DNA from: Hygrocybe punicea
Lineage: Eukaryota > Basidiomycota > Agaricomycetes > Agaricales > Hygrophoraceae
Reading direction: 5' to 3'
Assembly (NCBI GenBank): GCA_963556145.1
Contig: OY744462.1
Coordinates: 4,588,001-4,652,000 of the forward strand
Length of the DNA: 64,000 nt
Shown here: one piece after another, positions 21,724 to 34,350 of the stretch
Layout: each line of letters begins with the position of its first letter
Position numbering within the stretch: position 1 is the stretch's first letter
The notes under the pieces: model-generated
Seen by the model: the letters and a program-made list of their open reading frames with translations, nothing else
What the model was told of the DNA's origin: nothing
Databases searched by the model: none
Program-made: the position numbers and the translations under genes

Positions 21724-22042
21724 TAGTGTATTGCACAGGTAACCCCGGGGTATTTTTGGCTGTACCCATGCCTGCACCCATTGGTCCTGTGGGTACAATA
21801 CCCACAGGTTTTACCCGTCATTTTAAGCCCTGGATCATCCAAAACAGTCAAGTATTGAGCTAGATATGCTCAAAATACTCCAATAAGGTATTTTGAGCAT
21901 ATCTAGCTCAATACTTGACCATGTTGGATGATCCAGGGCTTAAAGAAAAGCTGGCAGGTCCAGGAATCTGTACCCATACCCATACCCAAGGCTATACCCA
22001 TGGAAAAACCCGCAGGTTTACCTGTACCTGTGCAATACACTA
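21724..22042. mobile_element. Small hAT-like MITE (319 bp)
   Basis: TAGTGTATTGCACAGGTA at the left matches the inverted right end, and CCC-rich subterminal words (TACCCATACCC) follow as in the 9805 element. The 8-bp flanks are CTATTGGC and CACTCGGC, five of eight matching, so the duplication is weak. A hairpin sits inside. Confidence 0.6.
21822..21944. repeat. Hairpin with ~59-bp arms
   Basis: TTTAAGCCCTGGATCATCC and its complement bound two nearly perfect arms around a very short loop near 21883. It may be a small foldback nested in the MITE. Confidence 0.75.
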
Positions 22043-22647
22043 CACTCGGCCCCCTTCATTCCACCTTTCTCTTCCCTTCTCCCTGCGACAGCCCCCCTCT
22101 GTGCATGTCGGCCTAGGCAGCCAGGCACTTAGCTCGTCTAGACCACCCGTATTCCACCACTCCATCTCAGACATTGGGCCCCCTCACATGTCAGGTCAGG
22201 CATTTAAAACAGCATGGACATGCTGGGGCCATGGGGGACTTACTCCACCGTGGTTGCACTCACAAACCAGAGGCACAGGTTCTGGGAAGGTTCCCATTTT
22301 TGTATATACTTCACCCCTGTATGTAAGGTCTGACATAGGGTTTGCCCTGAGGGACAATAATATGACTCAAAAAAAAAAAAAAAAAAAAAAAAGATCCACC
22401 AGAATGCATTGAGATGCACTAGGATGCACAAGAATGCACTAAGATGCACTAGGATGCACTAGGATGCACTGAGATGCACCAGGATGCACCAGGACAAGAC
22501 GTAAAAATATGAATTTTGTCCAGAATGGCCCCATACACTGTATGTAGCAACCTTTTGTCTCTTTTATCTTCCTCCAAACTCCAGTACTCCCTCCAGAGTT
22601 CCTATTATTACAATTAGTTTACTGGTATATAAGCTAGAACTACTATG
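22043..22647. other. C-rich spacer, poly(A) and LTR-like sequence
   Basis: No gene is seen. After a C-rich part there is a poly(A) tract and a 10-bp minisatellite, then sequence with TATATAAGC (22626-22634) that continues beyond the hAT element at 24436. Together these resemble an LTR split by the hAT insertion. Confidence 0.4.
22369..22496. repeat. Poly(A) followed by a 10-bp minisatellite
   Basis: About 25 A residues are followed by roughly ten units of GATGCACTAG (variants GATGCACCAG, AATGCACTAA). A poly(A) joined to a minisatellite can mark an old LINE or SINE 3' end, but no such element is recognised here. Confidence 0.7.
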
Positions 22648-22655
22648 TCCTGTAT

Positions 22656-24427
22656 TAGTGTTGGGGAAGTTCAGTTTGGTCCAGTTTGGGGCCTTTTTGC
22701 CCAAACCGGAAACCGAATGGTCCGGTTTTCCACCCAAAATCCCCAAACCAGACCGAAACTGATGCAAACCATTGGCATCAGTTTGGTTTTGGTCCAAATG
22801 CAGTCTGAACCACAGACTGCTAGTGCTCAGTTCCCCTGCACCATTCTGACCTCACAACAGTGCTGCGCACGTCAATTGACATGGCCAGCCTGTTTGCAAG
22901 GTGGGATTGGGGTGCTGGGGTACTGACACACCCTGCGCTGGCATTGAGCTGCATGCGGGCTTCTCCATGGGTGTCCTGACGCATCACACACATTGTAGAT
23001 GCGATGGCAGGTTGACTGCATTGGCCATTTTTGGTGGACACGTGATGGTGGTGGTGGTGGTGGTAGTGGTGCCCCACACGTCATATGTGTTGTGTATGTG
23101 ACAATGGGTGGCTTGGACCCACGTTGACTGTGTTGGCCGATTTTGATGGATGGGTGGTGGTGGTGGTGTTGGTCATGTTGGTTGTGGGGTGTTGGTAGCA
23201 TGTGTCGTGTTCAACAATAAGGAAAAGAATAGTAAATATGATAAAAACATACAAAATAGCAGTGGGGGTGGGTGCACCGCCCCCACTGCCTGTTCTGTCT
23301 TGTCAGCCCCTCCATTCTCTCGTGTTTGTGTTTGTGTTTGTCCACGTTGTAGAGGCTCCGGGCCATCTGGACCCGAATCCTCTTCATATCCCACTTCATC
23401 CCTGTCCATTCCCATTCATGTATCGTCGATTCCACCCAATTCCAGTCGTCTCCGTCGATTCCGCTCCAGATTCCCCTCCGGAATCATTCATACTCAAGAT
23501 GCAATGTCTCTAACGACCCGGAATCACTACGTATATAGTTACATATGATATATCTTCGTTTCCTGTTACTTAGTACATAGCACCATTCCTCCTATTCTCC
23601 ACTCCACTCCTCTCCCATCAGTTACAGCCTTCGCTTGTAGTACATAGTTACTACAGCACAGGATCACTCCCAGTAGTATAAAAGATGTACCCTTATACTA
23701 CAACCATATAATAATACATCCCATCATATTACATCTTATCACTCCCCTTCAGTTCTATTTCTTAGTCCACTATTCATATCACCCATATTAGTCTTCATAC
23801 TCCACTCCCTTCACTTCCCCTCTGATCTGGAACCCCGGATTCGGGTTGGATTGACTAGACACTATAGAAAGACTTTACTCCTTTGATCTCTTTCTAGCAG
23901 ATCACCCCTTCTAGTAGATTCCTATTCCGGGTCTACAACAGAACTTGCCGTCACAACGTGCACACATGTTGTTGCAGCATTTGCCATGGTGTTGATGTTG
24001 GTGGTTGCAGTTGCAGTCATTTCTGTCATGGTTGTGGCGGTAGTCGTCATGGTTGTGGTTGTGGTGGTAGTGGTGGTGAAGTTGGCATTGGTTGTGTTGG
24101 TGGTCATGTTTGAACTTAGACTAGTTAGAATCAAACATGAATAAAAAAATAACACTTACATGGGTGGCTGGGTAGTCATTCTGGTCCTTGTTTGGCGCTC
24201 AATCTTTGTTTGGGGCCTGTTCGAGACATTGTGGAAGGGGGGTGAGCTTGCCGGCCAACATTAATTGGTTTCGGTTCAAACTGAGTTTGAACTGAGTTTG
24301 AACCACAGCCAAATCCCCAAATGGTTTGGTCTCCACTGGAAATTCCCAAACCACAACCGAGACTGGTGGTTTCAGTTTGGTCTAAACTGGGTTTGGATCG
24401 GTCTGAGACCAAACTTCCCCAACACTA
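22656..24427. mobile_element. Non-autonomous hAT element with nested solo LTR
   Basis: Ends TAGTGTTGGGGAAGTT and the inverted copy, flanked by an exact 8-bp duplication TCCTGTAT (22648-22655 and 24428-24435). Subterminal AGTTTGGTC/GGTTTGG words cluster near both ends. The interior has (GTG)n and (GTT)n tracts and no transposase. A solo LTR is inserted at 23348-23955. Confidence 0.9.
23348..23955. mobile_element. Solo gypsy-type LTR (608 bp)
   Basis: Runs from TGTAGAGGCTCC to GCCGTCACA, flanked by a 4-bp duplication ACGT (23344-23347 and 23956-23959). It is the same family as 2603-4370. It is younger than the hAT element that contains it. Confidence 0.85.
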
Positions 24428-24435
24428 TCCTGTAT

Positions 24436-25850
24436 CTCTGTTCTGAAAATCAACTAGAGTACCCTCTGTCATCTTTGCTCTCAAACTTAAGGCTTTGCCT
24501 TAGGCTCACTATCTCCATCCTTAGTCCAGACCTCTGGACTAACTCCACTCCACTTCATGCCTACTCAGTACAGCTTAAGGAAGTAGTTAACCTACTTCAA
24601 GAGTTCACACCTCCAATCCTCTGATGAACTCTGCTCCATCCAGAGTTGTCTGCACAACTCTAACACAAGCTGGAAATGGTTGGTGATGCGGATACACTCC
24701 TTGATTGTTTCTGTGTTGATTGCACCTGATGGCATGGATGACAATAGTGAGGGTCCATTTTGTGTGTTTGTCATGCAAAATGTGGCACAATTGGAGGTAC
24801 AACATTTATTCACACAAATTTACATGAATGACAAGTAGCTAGGAGACAAGACAAGGTAAATAAAATATCATCAGTAGGTGAGATGGGGCATATCTCAGAG
24901 ATGGGACAAGGGGCTTATGATGCCCTTGGGGCATTTCCAAGGTATATGACTTGCAGGGAAGAAGAATGTGCCATGTGGCAATGTAAGATTTGACATCAGG
25001 CAGGGATGACAAATAGCAGAGCAGCAGATGACAATTCCAGCGAGAGCGTGTCAGCTGGTGACAGTGATGAGGGACATGCTGGGTGTAGAGGTGACAGTAA
25101 GTGTGTAGCCATTACCTTGCTTGCAAGGTTCCATCCTCACCTGATGGGCCATTCTTACACATACACAGGGAATGTGAGACAAACTAGATTTTAACAAACA
25201 CAAGAATTGTATGGCCAAATCAGAATTTATTGCAAGATTTTTTGTGTATTGCACTGACTTCTCAAACACTAGTACCTGTAGCTGTGTCATGAGCTTATGC
25301 CAGACTATCTAGGAATGGTGGTGCTCTCAGTGGGTGTCACATTTGGTATATATTCACTTGTACACATTTTCTAGCCACATTAAGCAAGGTTTTTGCCAAT
25401 CAAGTTGGCACTTCCTCTAGTTTGATTAGCCAAATGTAAACTTGTTTAAAAATGATTATTTGATGCCATAATTTCACAATATCATTTTGGGTGTAAAAAA
25501 AACACTCATCATACACTAAATATTTTCCAAATGTAATTACAGGAGCTGATAACCATTTGAAAACAGTACAACTTTCCCTCTATAACCATCTCAATCCATG
25601 CAGTATTTCATGAGATACAAGATTGAGTGAGTACAGTAATTTCATCTAAGTCCATATTTTTCAAAAATTTCCAAAAAGTGTCAAGATCAAATAAAAGTGC
25701 ATTTGTCTCGTGTGCAGATATTGTTGTCGATGACTGGTTGATTCAGTTCAATCTCCAGCAGTGAATCCAGCAATTTCCTCATTTCCTCAAGTTGATCTAA
25801 TTTGGGGTTTCCGCAAGTGCTGCTTATTTTGGCACAATCACACAGCACAA
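24436..25850. other. LTR-like sequence and unannotated spacer
   Basis: 24436 to about 24610 continues the LTR-like sequence split by the hAT element. From there to 25850 I see no recognisable gene. Short frames (24592-24813, 25006-25290) lack domains. The last part is the AT-rich 3' flank of UTP21. Confidence 0.4.
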
Positions 25851-28800
25851 TTATGATAGCATATCCCGCACGAATCCCAATGTACCCAAAGACGAGGCAA
25901 TAAGCTCCAAAACTCTTTCACTCTCATCCCACTGCACTTTCTTGAGCATCGCCAGGTCTCCTTGTAGTTCATGATTCTCCAGAATAACATCAGCGTGCAT
26001 TCGGAGAAATACAGTTTGAAATGTTTGCACAGCTTCAAAATCGCGGTGTGATAGGAGGCGTTGCGTTAATGCTTGAATGAAGAGGCGAAGAGCTTCCAAG
26101 GTGACCAAAGAACGCAAATTCAGATCAATCGTAGCGGGGGATAATGTTTTGGCGAAACTGAAGAAGGCCTCATCTATAGCAAACATATATAAATATTTTG
26201 TGAATACTGTTGCTGGAGACATACAGTCTCCTTGGATATCGGCCTCAACCAGTTTCCGGTAGAAGATACTTTCTGACCCAGAAGTAGTATTGTGCAGCCT
26301 TCGTGTCGACATTGTTGACGTTGCATCGTTGTTCTGTTGGTCAACAGCAAATCTCGGTGCGACTCCTGGTAGTGTTGGAAGGAAGAAAGGAGCTCGCTCA
26401 GGTGCCTTCGGAGCTTCTTTAGGTTTATTTCGTTGCTAGGCAAAGGAGTGATATAAGGTCCACGAGCGTTTCTGTCAAATGTCCACATACCTGTATGACC
26501 TCGAGGTTGAGCAAAGACTGCCATCGTGAACGAGGTAGGAGGGTGAGCGTAATTAGATCGCTATCCAACTGTGGCAGTGTGGGAAAGGCGTCCACAGGTG
26601 TGTCGGGCGCGACGAGCACCGACAAGGCTTGAAAGCTCTCAGAGTGATGAACTAACAGATGAAGAAATGAGACTAACATTCTTCTACTGATTCTTGCATT
26701 GAAGGAAGGGTAACATCTAGTATATTGTCGTCTGTGATACCTTGGAAAGGGACTTCCGCGTATTGCGCTCGATTTGCCCTGCGCACCATCACCCGTCGTG
26801 TTTCTGAGATATAAGATTGAGGCCAAGCTTACCACAAGTAAACACCCACACTATCCACATGAGCTGTGGCGAGAAAATCATTTGTGGGAGAAAACGCGAT
26901 GCTAGAGGCAACGCTTGACGTTCGGAAAGCATCGATAAGGCGACCGGTGGGGATGTCGAATGTCCGAATGATTGAGTCTAAGGAGCTGGTGACCAACCAT
27001 CGCGAGTCTGGGGAAAAATCCTAGATACCCCTTTCAAGGCTTTACTGAAGGAATAGAGAAAACCCGGCATACAATATCAAGCACGCGACCACGGAAGCCA
27101 CCTAATTCTCTGACAATCCTTTTGGTCTCAATATCGATAAGACGAACCACCATGTCATCGCACACCACAGCCAGCAGGCCACTATCACGATGGAGTAATA
27201 TCGACACAGCTGCAGAAGGGAGAGTAACGGTGTGTTCCAGCTTCGATGTATGGAAGTCAAAGAACTACAGAACGCGAGTATAAGACGCATAATTCAAATG
27301 AGATCAAAACTCACGTTCACTGTCCCATCCAACGTACTTGCGATGACAAGTCTGTTCAGTGCATCACTGGCCAATCCAGTGATACACATCCCCCAACCCT
27401 GCTTCTTTCTACGCAAACTCTGTGCAGCTTCTGAAGGACAGGGTTCAACATCGAAACTCTTTCGCTTCAGACCCGATTGTAGATTCCACATGTGAATTTC
27501 TCCCGTCGAGGATCCAGCAATGCCAAAGTTGCCACACGACGTAACGCACACCGCCTAGATTATTTGTGGACTATATGGGGTTCCCATCGACGATCATCAC
27601 GAGGGTGTGAACCTACCTTGGCGGAACCTAACGGTCTCCTTCCTTTCTCCGCAAACCCAAAATGATGATTGCCTAACTTCTTACCCTGCATCGTCCAAGA
27701 CCTGGCAAAGGTCTCGTCTGTATGCGCCGTCAGAATATCGTCCCAGTCTTTTGAGCGCGAAGAAGAATACGAAATCGCAGTGACAGGAGGGAATTTCAGC
27801 GAAGGGAGTGGAATGGAAAGGGTCGAGGCTTTTTTGATTAAAGAACCTGGTAGAATTGGCAGATCAACATCGTATGACTTTATGAGGAACAGCATGTGTC
27901 AGGTGATGGCACACTAACCCTGCGACATCTCGAAAGAGCGGGAATCCCGTACAATAGACGTACAGCGTAAAGTGCGATCCCTGGAAGCCGTCAGCAATTG
28001 TTTCCCGTCACTGCCATAGTATCGTATTAAATGTGGTGGCGCTTGATGACCAGAGCGGAATTTGAGCAAGCGGGGGGCAGCTGTTGGTGAATCAAATAAC
28101 CATTGCTGGTTTTTGTTGGTGGGCGTAGCAACGTTGATGTAATGTACATACACAGGATAGTTTAAATGATGCATACCTTCACACTGTTATCCTCGCCCGA
28201 ACTGATCAAAACTGGTTGGCCAGGAACCCATTCGACGGCACTCACTGCGCCGTCGTGTGCTCCGCGCACCATATGAAGGAGACGTGCACCGGCATTGAGA
28301 TCCCAAATGGCAATATGTCCCGTAGATGATGCCGACGCTAGAATGGCTTGCCCATCTGTCATAAATAATGATCAACGGAGGAGATGGTATGAACACTGCG
28401 GTCACAGCAAGTCCAGCCGAAATGGTACACCCACCACTTCTAAAGCCTAAGGCTTTAATCCCACCACCTTCCATGAACATACGCATCAGCCGCTCATCAG
28501 CACGCACATCGTACACTGATATCTCTCCAGACGTGAATCCAATACCCACAACGTCAATAGCGGGGGAGTGTGTCAACGCTGTTATCGCGCAGGTTTTAAC
28601 ATTGATAGTTCCCACGGACATTTGTGTCGAAGCGGTGAGAAGGCGAGAGCAGATAAAGGTATGGATGCGGGTTCTATTTGAGGTGAACAGCTGTAAAGAG
28701 TGAACGAGGACCTAAACCGAAGAAACGGACCTGGTGCGTGTATTCCAAAGCTGCATATGGCCTTGACTGCTGGCCACCAGTACTTTATTGAGGTAAGTGG

Positions 28801-29574
28801 CGGGATGAAGAACAGAGACTGCCGTAAATCCTGCGTCAAATTCGATTGTTGACTGGTGCACTATCGTTCAGATACAAGACGTAGCTGTGAGCAATGTTAA
28901 CTACACAGTAAACCAGAAACCCGCATACCTCCTTCTGCGGTTTCCAAGATGAGCATTTTGCCACCATCTTCGGTCAGTGCCAAAAGTTGAGATCCAAAAA
29001 TGGTGATGAATGATAGGAAAGTCCCAAGAGGATTGGTGACTCGCGCTACCTGCGCAGAACAGCTCAATGACTAACATAGCTTGGTCAGGTTGTCGAGAGT
29101 ACGACTGACTTCTTTGCCCCGAAGATACTTTATTACATATGGACCAGATGCTGCCCAAACAACATCACCGTCCATTTTCATACTGGATATCTGCTCAGGA
29201 GCATCCGGTCCTGCATGGTATTATTGTAAATGCAACAAGTACGTCAACGGACCATCGAAACCCACGCCGTGAATTTAAGAACTCACTTACTTACCGACGA
29301 ACAATAAACCCATCTTCTCGCCCTCCCATATTGCCCAGGACTTGCCCAAGCTTGTCAGGAGATGAATTCGCGGACCATCCATAGCGCCCTTGTGTGACCG
29401 AGCTTGAAGCACAAATGGTACATGGTTTGTTACAAGGCCCAGAGCTCGGAAAGGTGCAAAAAGACGGTATTCCTTTGGTGGTTCTTTGTGAACGCTGTTG
29501 GGAGATGACAAGCCCGCTGTGTGACGGATTCGTTTGCGGGGCGGAGGACTGGGAACGTCTTCTGTCGACGCCAT
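25851..29574 (-). CDS. UTP21: U3 snoRNP/SSU processome WD40 protein Utp21 (WDR36)
   Basis: Component of the UTP-B subcomplex of the small-subunit processome, needed in the nucleolus for 18S rRNA processing. The start at 29574 gives MASTEDVPSPPPRKRIR. Exon 1 contains the family signature APFRALGLVTNHVPF. Twelve or so short exons then encode serial WD repeats (for example GFTSGEISVYDV, LISSGEDNSVK, LTASRDRTLR, SSLDSIIRTFD). The last exons carry the Utp21 C-terminal domain (DLNLRSLVTLEAL, FVRDML), stop at 25851. Introns are about 50-60 nt. Expected length of roughly 900 residues fits the family. No disruption is seen. It diverges from the gene at 29671 across 96 bp. Exact exon borders are approximate. 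Confidence 0.92.
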
Positions 29575-29670
29575 GTCGCGAGGATAAAAAATTTCCAGTG
29601 AGCACGTGCCTCGTTGTGCCAACTTCAGTGACCTGGGACCTTTCTGGCCCTCTTAGCCGGAGGCCTTCCC
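29575..29670. promoter_or_regulatory. Divergent promoter region UTP21 / Tim17-like gene
   Basis: Only 96 bp separate the two start codons, so both promoters or 5' UTRs must share or overlap this stretch. No TATA box is evident. Confidence 0.5.
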
Positions 29671-30527
29671 ATGTTCGCACAACTCGAAACCGTTGCACAA
29701 GGCACCGCCATTGCATGCAAGTCCGTCCCTCAACCTGTTCCCTGTGTTTAATAACAGCTGCGACAAATATCCAGCTGCGAGCAGCGCGTTCGTGACAGGC
29801 ATATATGGCGCCTGGAAAGGTTCACGGCACGGTGGGATTCTCGCCGCATCTGCTGCCTTGAACGCTGGAATCACTGCTGCCACATTTTTCAGTGTGTATT
29901 CAGTCTACCCTCTCACACAATCCACTGGATATGAAAACCCCAATAGCTATCCGTGAATATCTTGTTAGCCCCATCCTGGTCTCAACGTTGAACATGTCGC
30001 AATGTCCGCGACGAAAAAAGGCGCTTGGATTGACCCCCGGGAATTCTGGCATGTCTGGCGTACCAACTTGGTCAGAATTGAGGATGCACAAGTTGCTTGA
30101 CACGGGCATAAGTGGCGCGGCAGCGGGCGGGATACTAAATGGATGGAGAGGCAGGTCTTTTGCTTGACCTCAAGCGGATATGTATACTAATTGTAATCCA
30201 TCATGTGTAGCTGGTTTACGAGGAATTGCACCTGGTATCGCAACCGGTGCCCTAGCCTGCATTTTCCTTCAATCTGCATATAATGAGATTGGCATTGCAA
30301 GAGTGAAATATATACATTGGTCATTCAAGGACTCCCCGACATCTCCTGAAGGAAAGTCACATCTTACTGAACGCCTGCCGTTATCCGTCGAGCGCGTCAT
30401 CCCCTTTCTTGGGCTTCAAAGACTCTCTGACGAAGACTATCTCAGCAAGTTGAAGAGATCTCGAGACGGATACATGGGGCGGATAAAGCAACTGGAGCAG
30501 GACATAGAACAAGAGCAAGGAAAATAA
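29671..30527 (+). CDS. Tim17/Tim22/Tim23-like small membrane protein
   Basis: Start MFAQLETVAQG at 29671. The exons join through short introns, including one after ATFFS (about 29890-29949). Gly/Ala-rich helices (FVTGIYGAWKGSRHGGILAA; GISGAAAGGILNGWRG; GIAPGIATGALACIF) have the small-residue pattern of the Tim17/22/23 superfamily. A helix-rich tail (YLSKLKRSRDGYMGRIKQLE) follows. I infer a mitochondrial inner-membrane or complex I assembly type of role, but sequence alone does not say which. The first intron is uncertain. It converges on the WD40 gene with 64 bp between stops. Confidence 0.6.
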
Positions 30528-30591
30528 TAGACCCATCGACGCGCACTTCACTCGGAATATTGTATCGTTCTCCATCCGTACTTACTAGAAC

Positions 30592-31966
30592 TCAGCCAGC
30601 CATATTTCTATTCCAGATCTCAATGACACCCTTCCCTTTTTTTCCAAGACCACCAATGATGACGCTCTGGTGATCGACAATCAGCGCGTTAACCTTCGCA
30701 ACGTTCACTGTATCTTTACTCCACATATTCTCCAGTTCCAGAGTGCGTTCGGCCTCATCGCGAGCAATGCGACATTGGGTCGCTTTCCCGAGTAATGTAC
30801 AGAATATCAGGGTCATAGGGTCCGTGAATGTGCTGCAGGGAACGTCATTTGAACACAGCAAAACCTGAGATTGCATAACTGACACTGCAACAATAGGTCC
30901 TTCAGCCACTTTCACGAAGAACTCCTCGACCTCCCTCAATCCTCCCCATTTCCTCCTTTTTTTATTATTCTTGCCGCGAGAGCCTAGCCATCTGTCTCCA
31001 CCTAAACCGAGCCACAATCGGCCGTCCGCCGTGCCGGCGGCTATGACACCGGTGGAGGAGAGAGACATGGACATGACGAAAGGTGGAGAAAGTGTCATCC
31101 CGCCGGCTAATGGAAATGTAGCTGAAAGAATCTTAGTCAAAAGCTTAAATATGACAGCTCAATAAACTTGCTCAGATCGCGTCGCGAAAGTAGCTTGCCC
31201 TGCAAGAAGTCAAAGTGTAGAAGCGCTTGATCGTAGCCACCGCTCACAAGTTCACTTAGACGGTTAGGGATGAATTTGACCGATCCACATATCTTGTAAA
31301 GGTGTCACTGGTTGTAACGATGATTTTTGGCATAACGTACACTGTTGTGCTTACCCCTCATTTTTAACACATTTGTAGTGCCCAAATCAACGATACCTAC
31401 AACACCCGTGTCTTGACTGAACGCAAGATATTTTTTGTTGCTACTCAACGCGAGCTAGCTGATACGATTAAGCCTACAAAGAATGCGAGACGGTAATCAC
31501 CCACCTCATTCAAGACATCGTCATCGTCATGACCCAAATCAATTGCAACCGTTGCATCAGTAAGGGACAGAATCATTTTGGGCAAATCCATCCTAAATAA
31601 CAAGATCTAGTGGCAGTCATCAGAGAAGAAACGGCTGACTTGCGAGAACCATACCTGCCGGCCACATGCTAACCATAAATCTCCCAGTTCTGCTCCAGTT
31701 ATTGGCAAGGAAGCGATCGAGGATATCTCAGACCCTAGCCCATTGATTGCTTTCAAAACTTTTGGATTTGATTGGTGGTAGACGCGTAGAGAACCATCAC
31801 CTTGAAACTTCGTCAACTTGAACACTCGCGACTTGTCGAATCATAAAAAAAGTTTAAAAAACCAACATGAACCAGCAAAAAAATGGTTGCAGGGTCCGTA
31901 AGCCAGCGATGATATTGGCCAAGGTGTTTGAATTGTACCCCCAACCAAAGGCTCCCCTTCCTTCAT
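30592..31966 (-). CDS. WDR53-like WD40-repeat protein
   Basis: Several short exons encode WD blades: GSCDGSLRVYH, SSIASLPITGAELGDLWLACG, GGYDQALLHFDF, ISLSSTGVIAAGTADGRLWLG and a final VIIGGLGKKGKGVIEIWN, stop at 30592. The arrangement resembles WDR53, a small beta-propeller thought to act as a CUL4 substrate receptor. That role is family knowledge, not shown here. The best ATG is at 31966 (MKEGEPLVGG). An upstream ATG at 32019 hits a stop. It is head-to-head with the glutamine-synthetase-like gene, 51 bp between ATGs. Middle exon borders are approximate. Confidence 0.65.
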
Positions 31967-32017
31967 CACGATTCGGACAGTGACTTGGACGTAGGATAGG
32001 CCACGTGATGCACTACC

Positions 32018-34215
32018 ATGGCCACGAACCACGCACCCAAATCCCCAGCAGGACTGGAATCACTATTGCGCTATGCCGATAAAGTCAAAGTGGCAGGTGA
32101 GTAGCCTTTGTACGCCTCGTGATGTGCTTGTGTAGCCCTCGTCCAGGGATCGACGGTAAGACATTATCATTTGTGCTCCCGGACTTCTATTCAGTCCCTT
32201 TGAAGTGGATGGCGTTCTGCGGGGTAAATTTATGGCAAGTTGTTTCATCTAGGTGCTCATGGTGCCAAGGACTCCATGACATTCTTTTAGTCCAAAGAAA
32301 AGTTTCTAAGTGCTGTGTCTTCCGACGGCTTTGGCTTTTGCAGCGTTATTTTGTGCGTAGATGGTCTTTTCATGAACGCGGATTGTAATTCTATCATCTT
32401 AGCGGTTGGGATATTCACGACACGGTCTACTCGCGAGAGCTGCTCGTATCCAATAGAGCTAATGGCTATCGCGACATAATAGCCTCCATCGACCTCTCAA
32501 CATATCGTTCTGTACCATGGGAGAATCATGTGCCCTTCTTCTTGGTGTCATTCTTTGATCCGGACACCAAAAAGCCGCTAAGCGTTGATCCTCGTGGAAT
32601 ATTAAAAGCCTCCACGGAAAGAGCAGCAAACAAGGGACGAGATTGTATCGCAGGCGTTGAGTACGAGGTGATTATCAGTGGCCCTTTTGTTGTGAAACGA
32701 TCCGAGTTTAAATCATTTCCAGTACTTCAATTTCCAAGGTAGTTATCTACAGCAACACCAATAATATCACATTAAGGTTTTGTGGGCCACCAGAGACACC
32801 GGAGACACTCGCTCAAAAGAAGTTCACAGAATTGCAGCCGCTGACGCCTGGCAGTCAGTATTTGCAAGCTTGAGTGTGAGCACACTGACGTTGGGTCTAT
32901 TATTTAGTGCACGGGTATTCGCTTCTACGTACGCAGATGAACCAGGCCTATTTTGAGGAACTATTTGACATGAGCAAATTGTTCGAAATCGAGGTCGAAA
33001 GCCATCGTGCGTTTCGTAGTCTTATTCTATAGTCATCTGCTGTTACCGCGACAAATGCAGATACTGAAACCGGCCCTGGGGTGTTTGAAACCGCCTTGGC
33101 TTATACAACTGCTTTGCGGATGGCAGACAATGCCATGTTATTCAAATATCTAGCCAAGAGCATTGGTATGAAGCATGGCGTGCTCCCAAGCTTCATGGCT
33201 AAACCCTGGGGTAATGTGCGCCTCGAATTCTTGCCTGGCATCGCCGGGTCACTCGAACTACGTTAACTTGTTTGTAGCTTCCGGGTTGTAGTGGGTTAGT
33301 TTCGGCCCTGAAACCCAATGATAGAGATCCCATTCTTATTTGACAGACATATTCATGTTTCGTTACGAGACAGCGAAGGCAAGAATTCCTTTGCTGTTTC
33401 CGACTCGGTTTTAAAATGTGGTCGGAGCGGAGCTGCCTATCATGACACGAAATTCATCAGCGAGGAAGGAGAGTGGTTCTTAGCTGGTATCCTGGATGGA
33501 CTTGCAGACGGTATGTCATTTTTAGATCATCAGCCCATTCACGCTGAGCTAGTTCTATTTCAGTCATGCCTATGGTCAGTGAAGAACGTTGCCCGTGAAT
33601 ATTTCTGACACGGAAATAGTTGGTACCGACCATCAATGGTTATAAACGTCTTGTTGGCGGAGAAACATTTTGGGCTCCCAACACCATTACATATGGTTAT
33701 GACTCTCGTGCAGCTTCTATCCGCATCATTTCGCCGCCTTCTGTCCCACCTGCCGCCACAAGGCTTGAGATTCGCGTTCCCGGAGCTGACATGAATCCAT
33801 ATTTCGCCCTCAGTGCTATCTTCTTGTTGGGCCTGAGAGGTATCGAAAAGAAGCAGGCGCTGGTTGACCCCCCAATTAGCCACTTCACACTTGAAGATAA
33901 GAAGAACGGCAAGGTGTGTAATTTCATTCAGTTTTTTGGGATCTGAACCAGATGTCGCATTCGATCTTAGATCAACATGTTACCAACAACTCTCGAATCA
34001 GCGACCGAACGGATGATGAGGCGCGAAAGTGTTGCAAGGGAAGAAGGGATGTTCGGAAATGAGTTTGTGGATCATTTCGGAGGGACGAGAGAGCATGAGG
34101 TGAAACTCTGGAATGCAGCCGTCACCAATTGGGAAGGTAAGGCTATTTTTTCTTGTAGACATGAGATACTCCTGATGTTGCCTTCTCAGTGGAGCGCTAC
34201 ATAGAGTTGGCTTGA
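32018..34215 (+). CDS. Glutamine synthetase-like protein (FluG C-terminal type)
   Basis: Start MATNHAPKSPAGLESLLRYA. Blocks in order: VKVAGIDVDGVLRGKF; FGWDIHDTVY; VPFFLVSFFDP; YSLLRTQMNQAYFEELFDMS; TETGPGVFETALAYT; HIHVSLRDSEG; INGYKRLVGGETFWAPNT; RLEIRVPGADMNPYFALSA; ending VERYIELA at 34215. This is the type I GS fold found alone or as the C-terminal half of FluG/lengsin proteins. The amidohydrolase half of FluG is absent. True glutamine synthetase activity is not assured. Exon 2 is only 9 nt (32147-32155), flanked by clear GT/AG introns and needed to keep frame. No lesions are seen. Confidence 0.85.
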
Positions 34216-34350
34216 ACGAGAATTCTCAGGAGTTGCATGCTCCCTTGCTAATCCACTGCAGACCAATAGAGGGAAGTATATTTGATCTCAGGCTTGGGCG
34301 CGCAACGATACACGACTCGTATATTAGACAGGCAACTTTGTTTGGACAGT

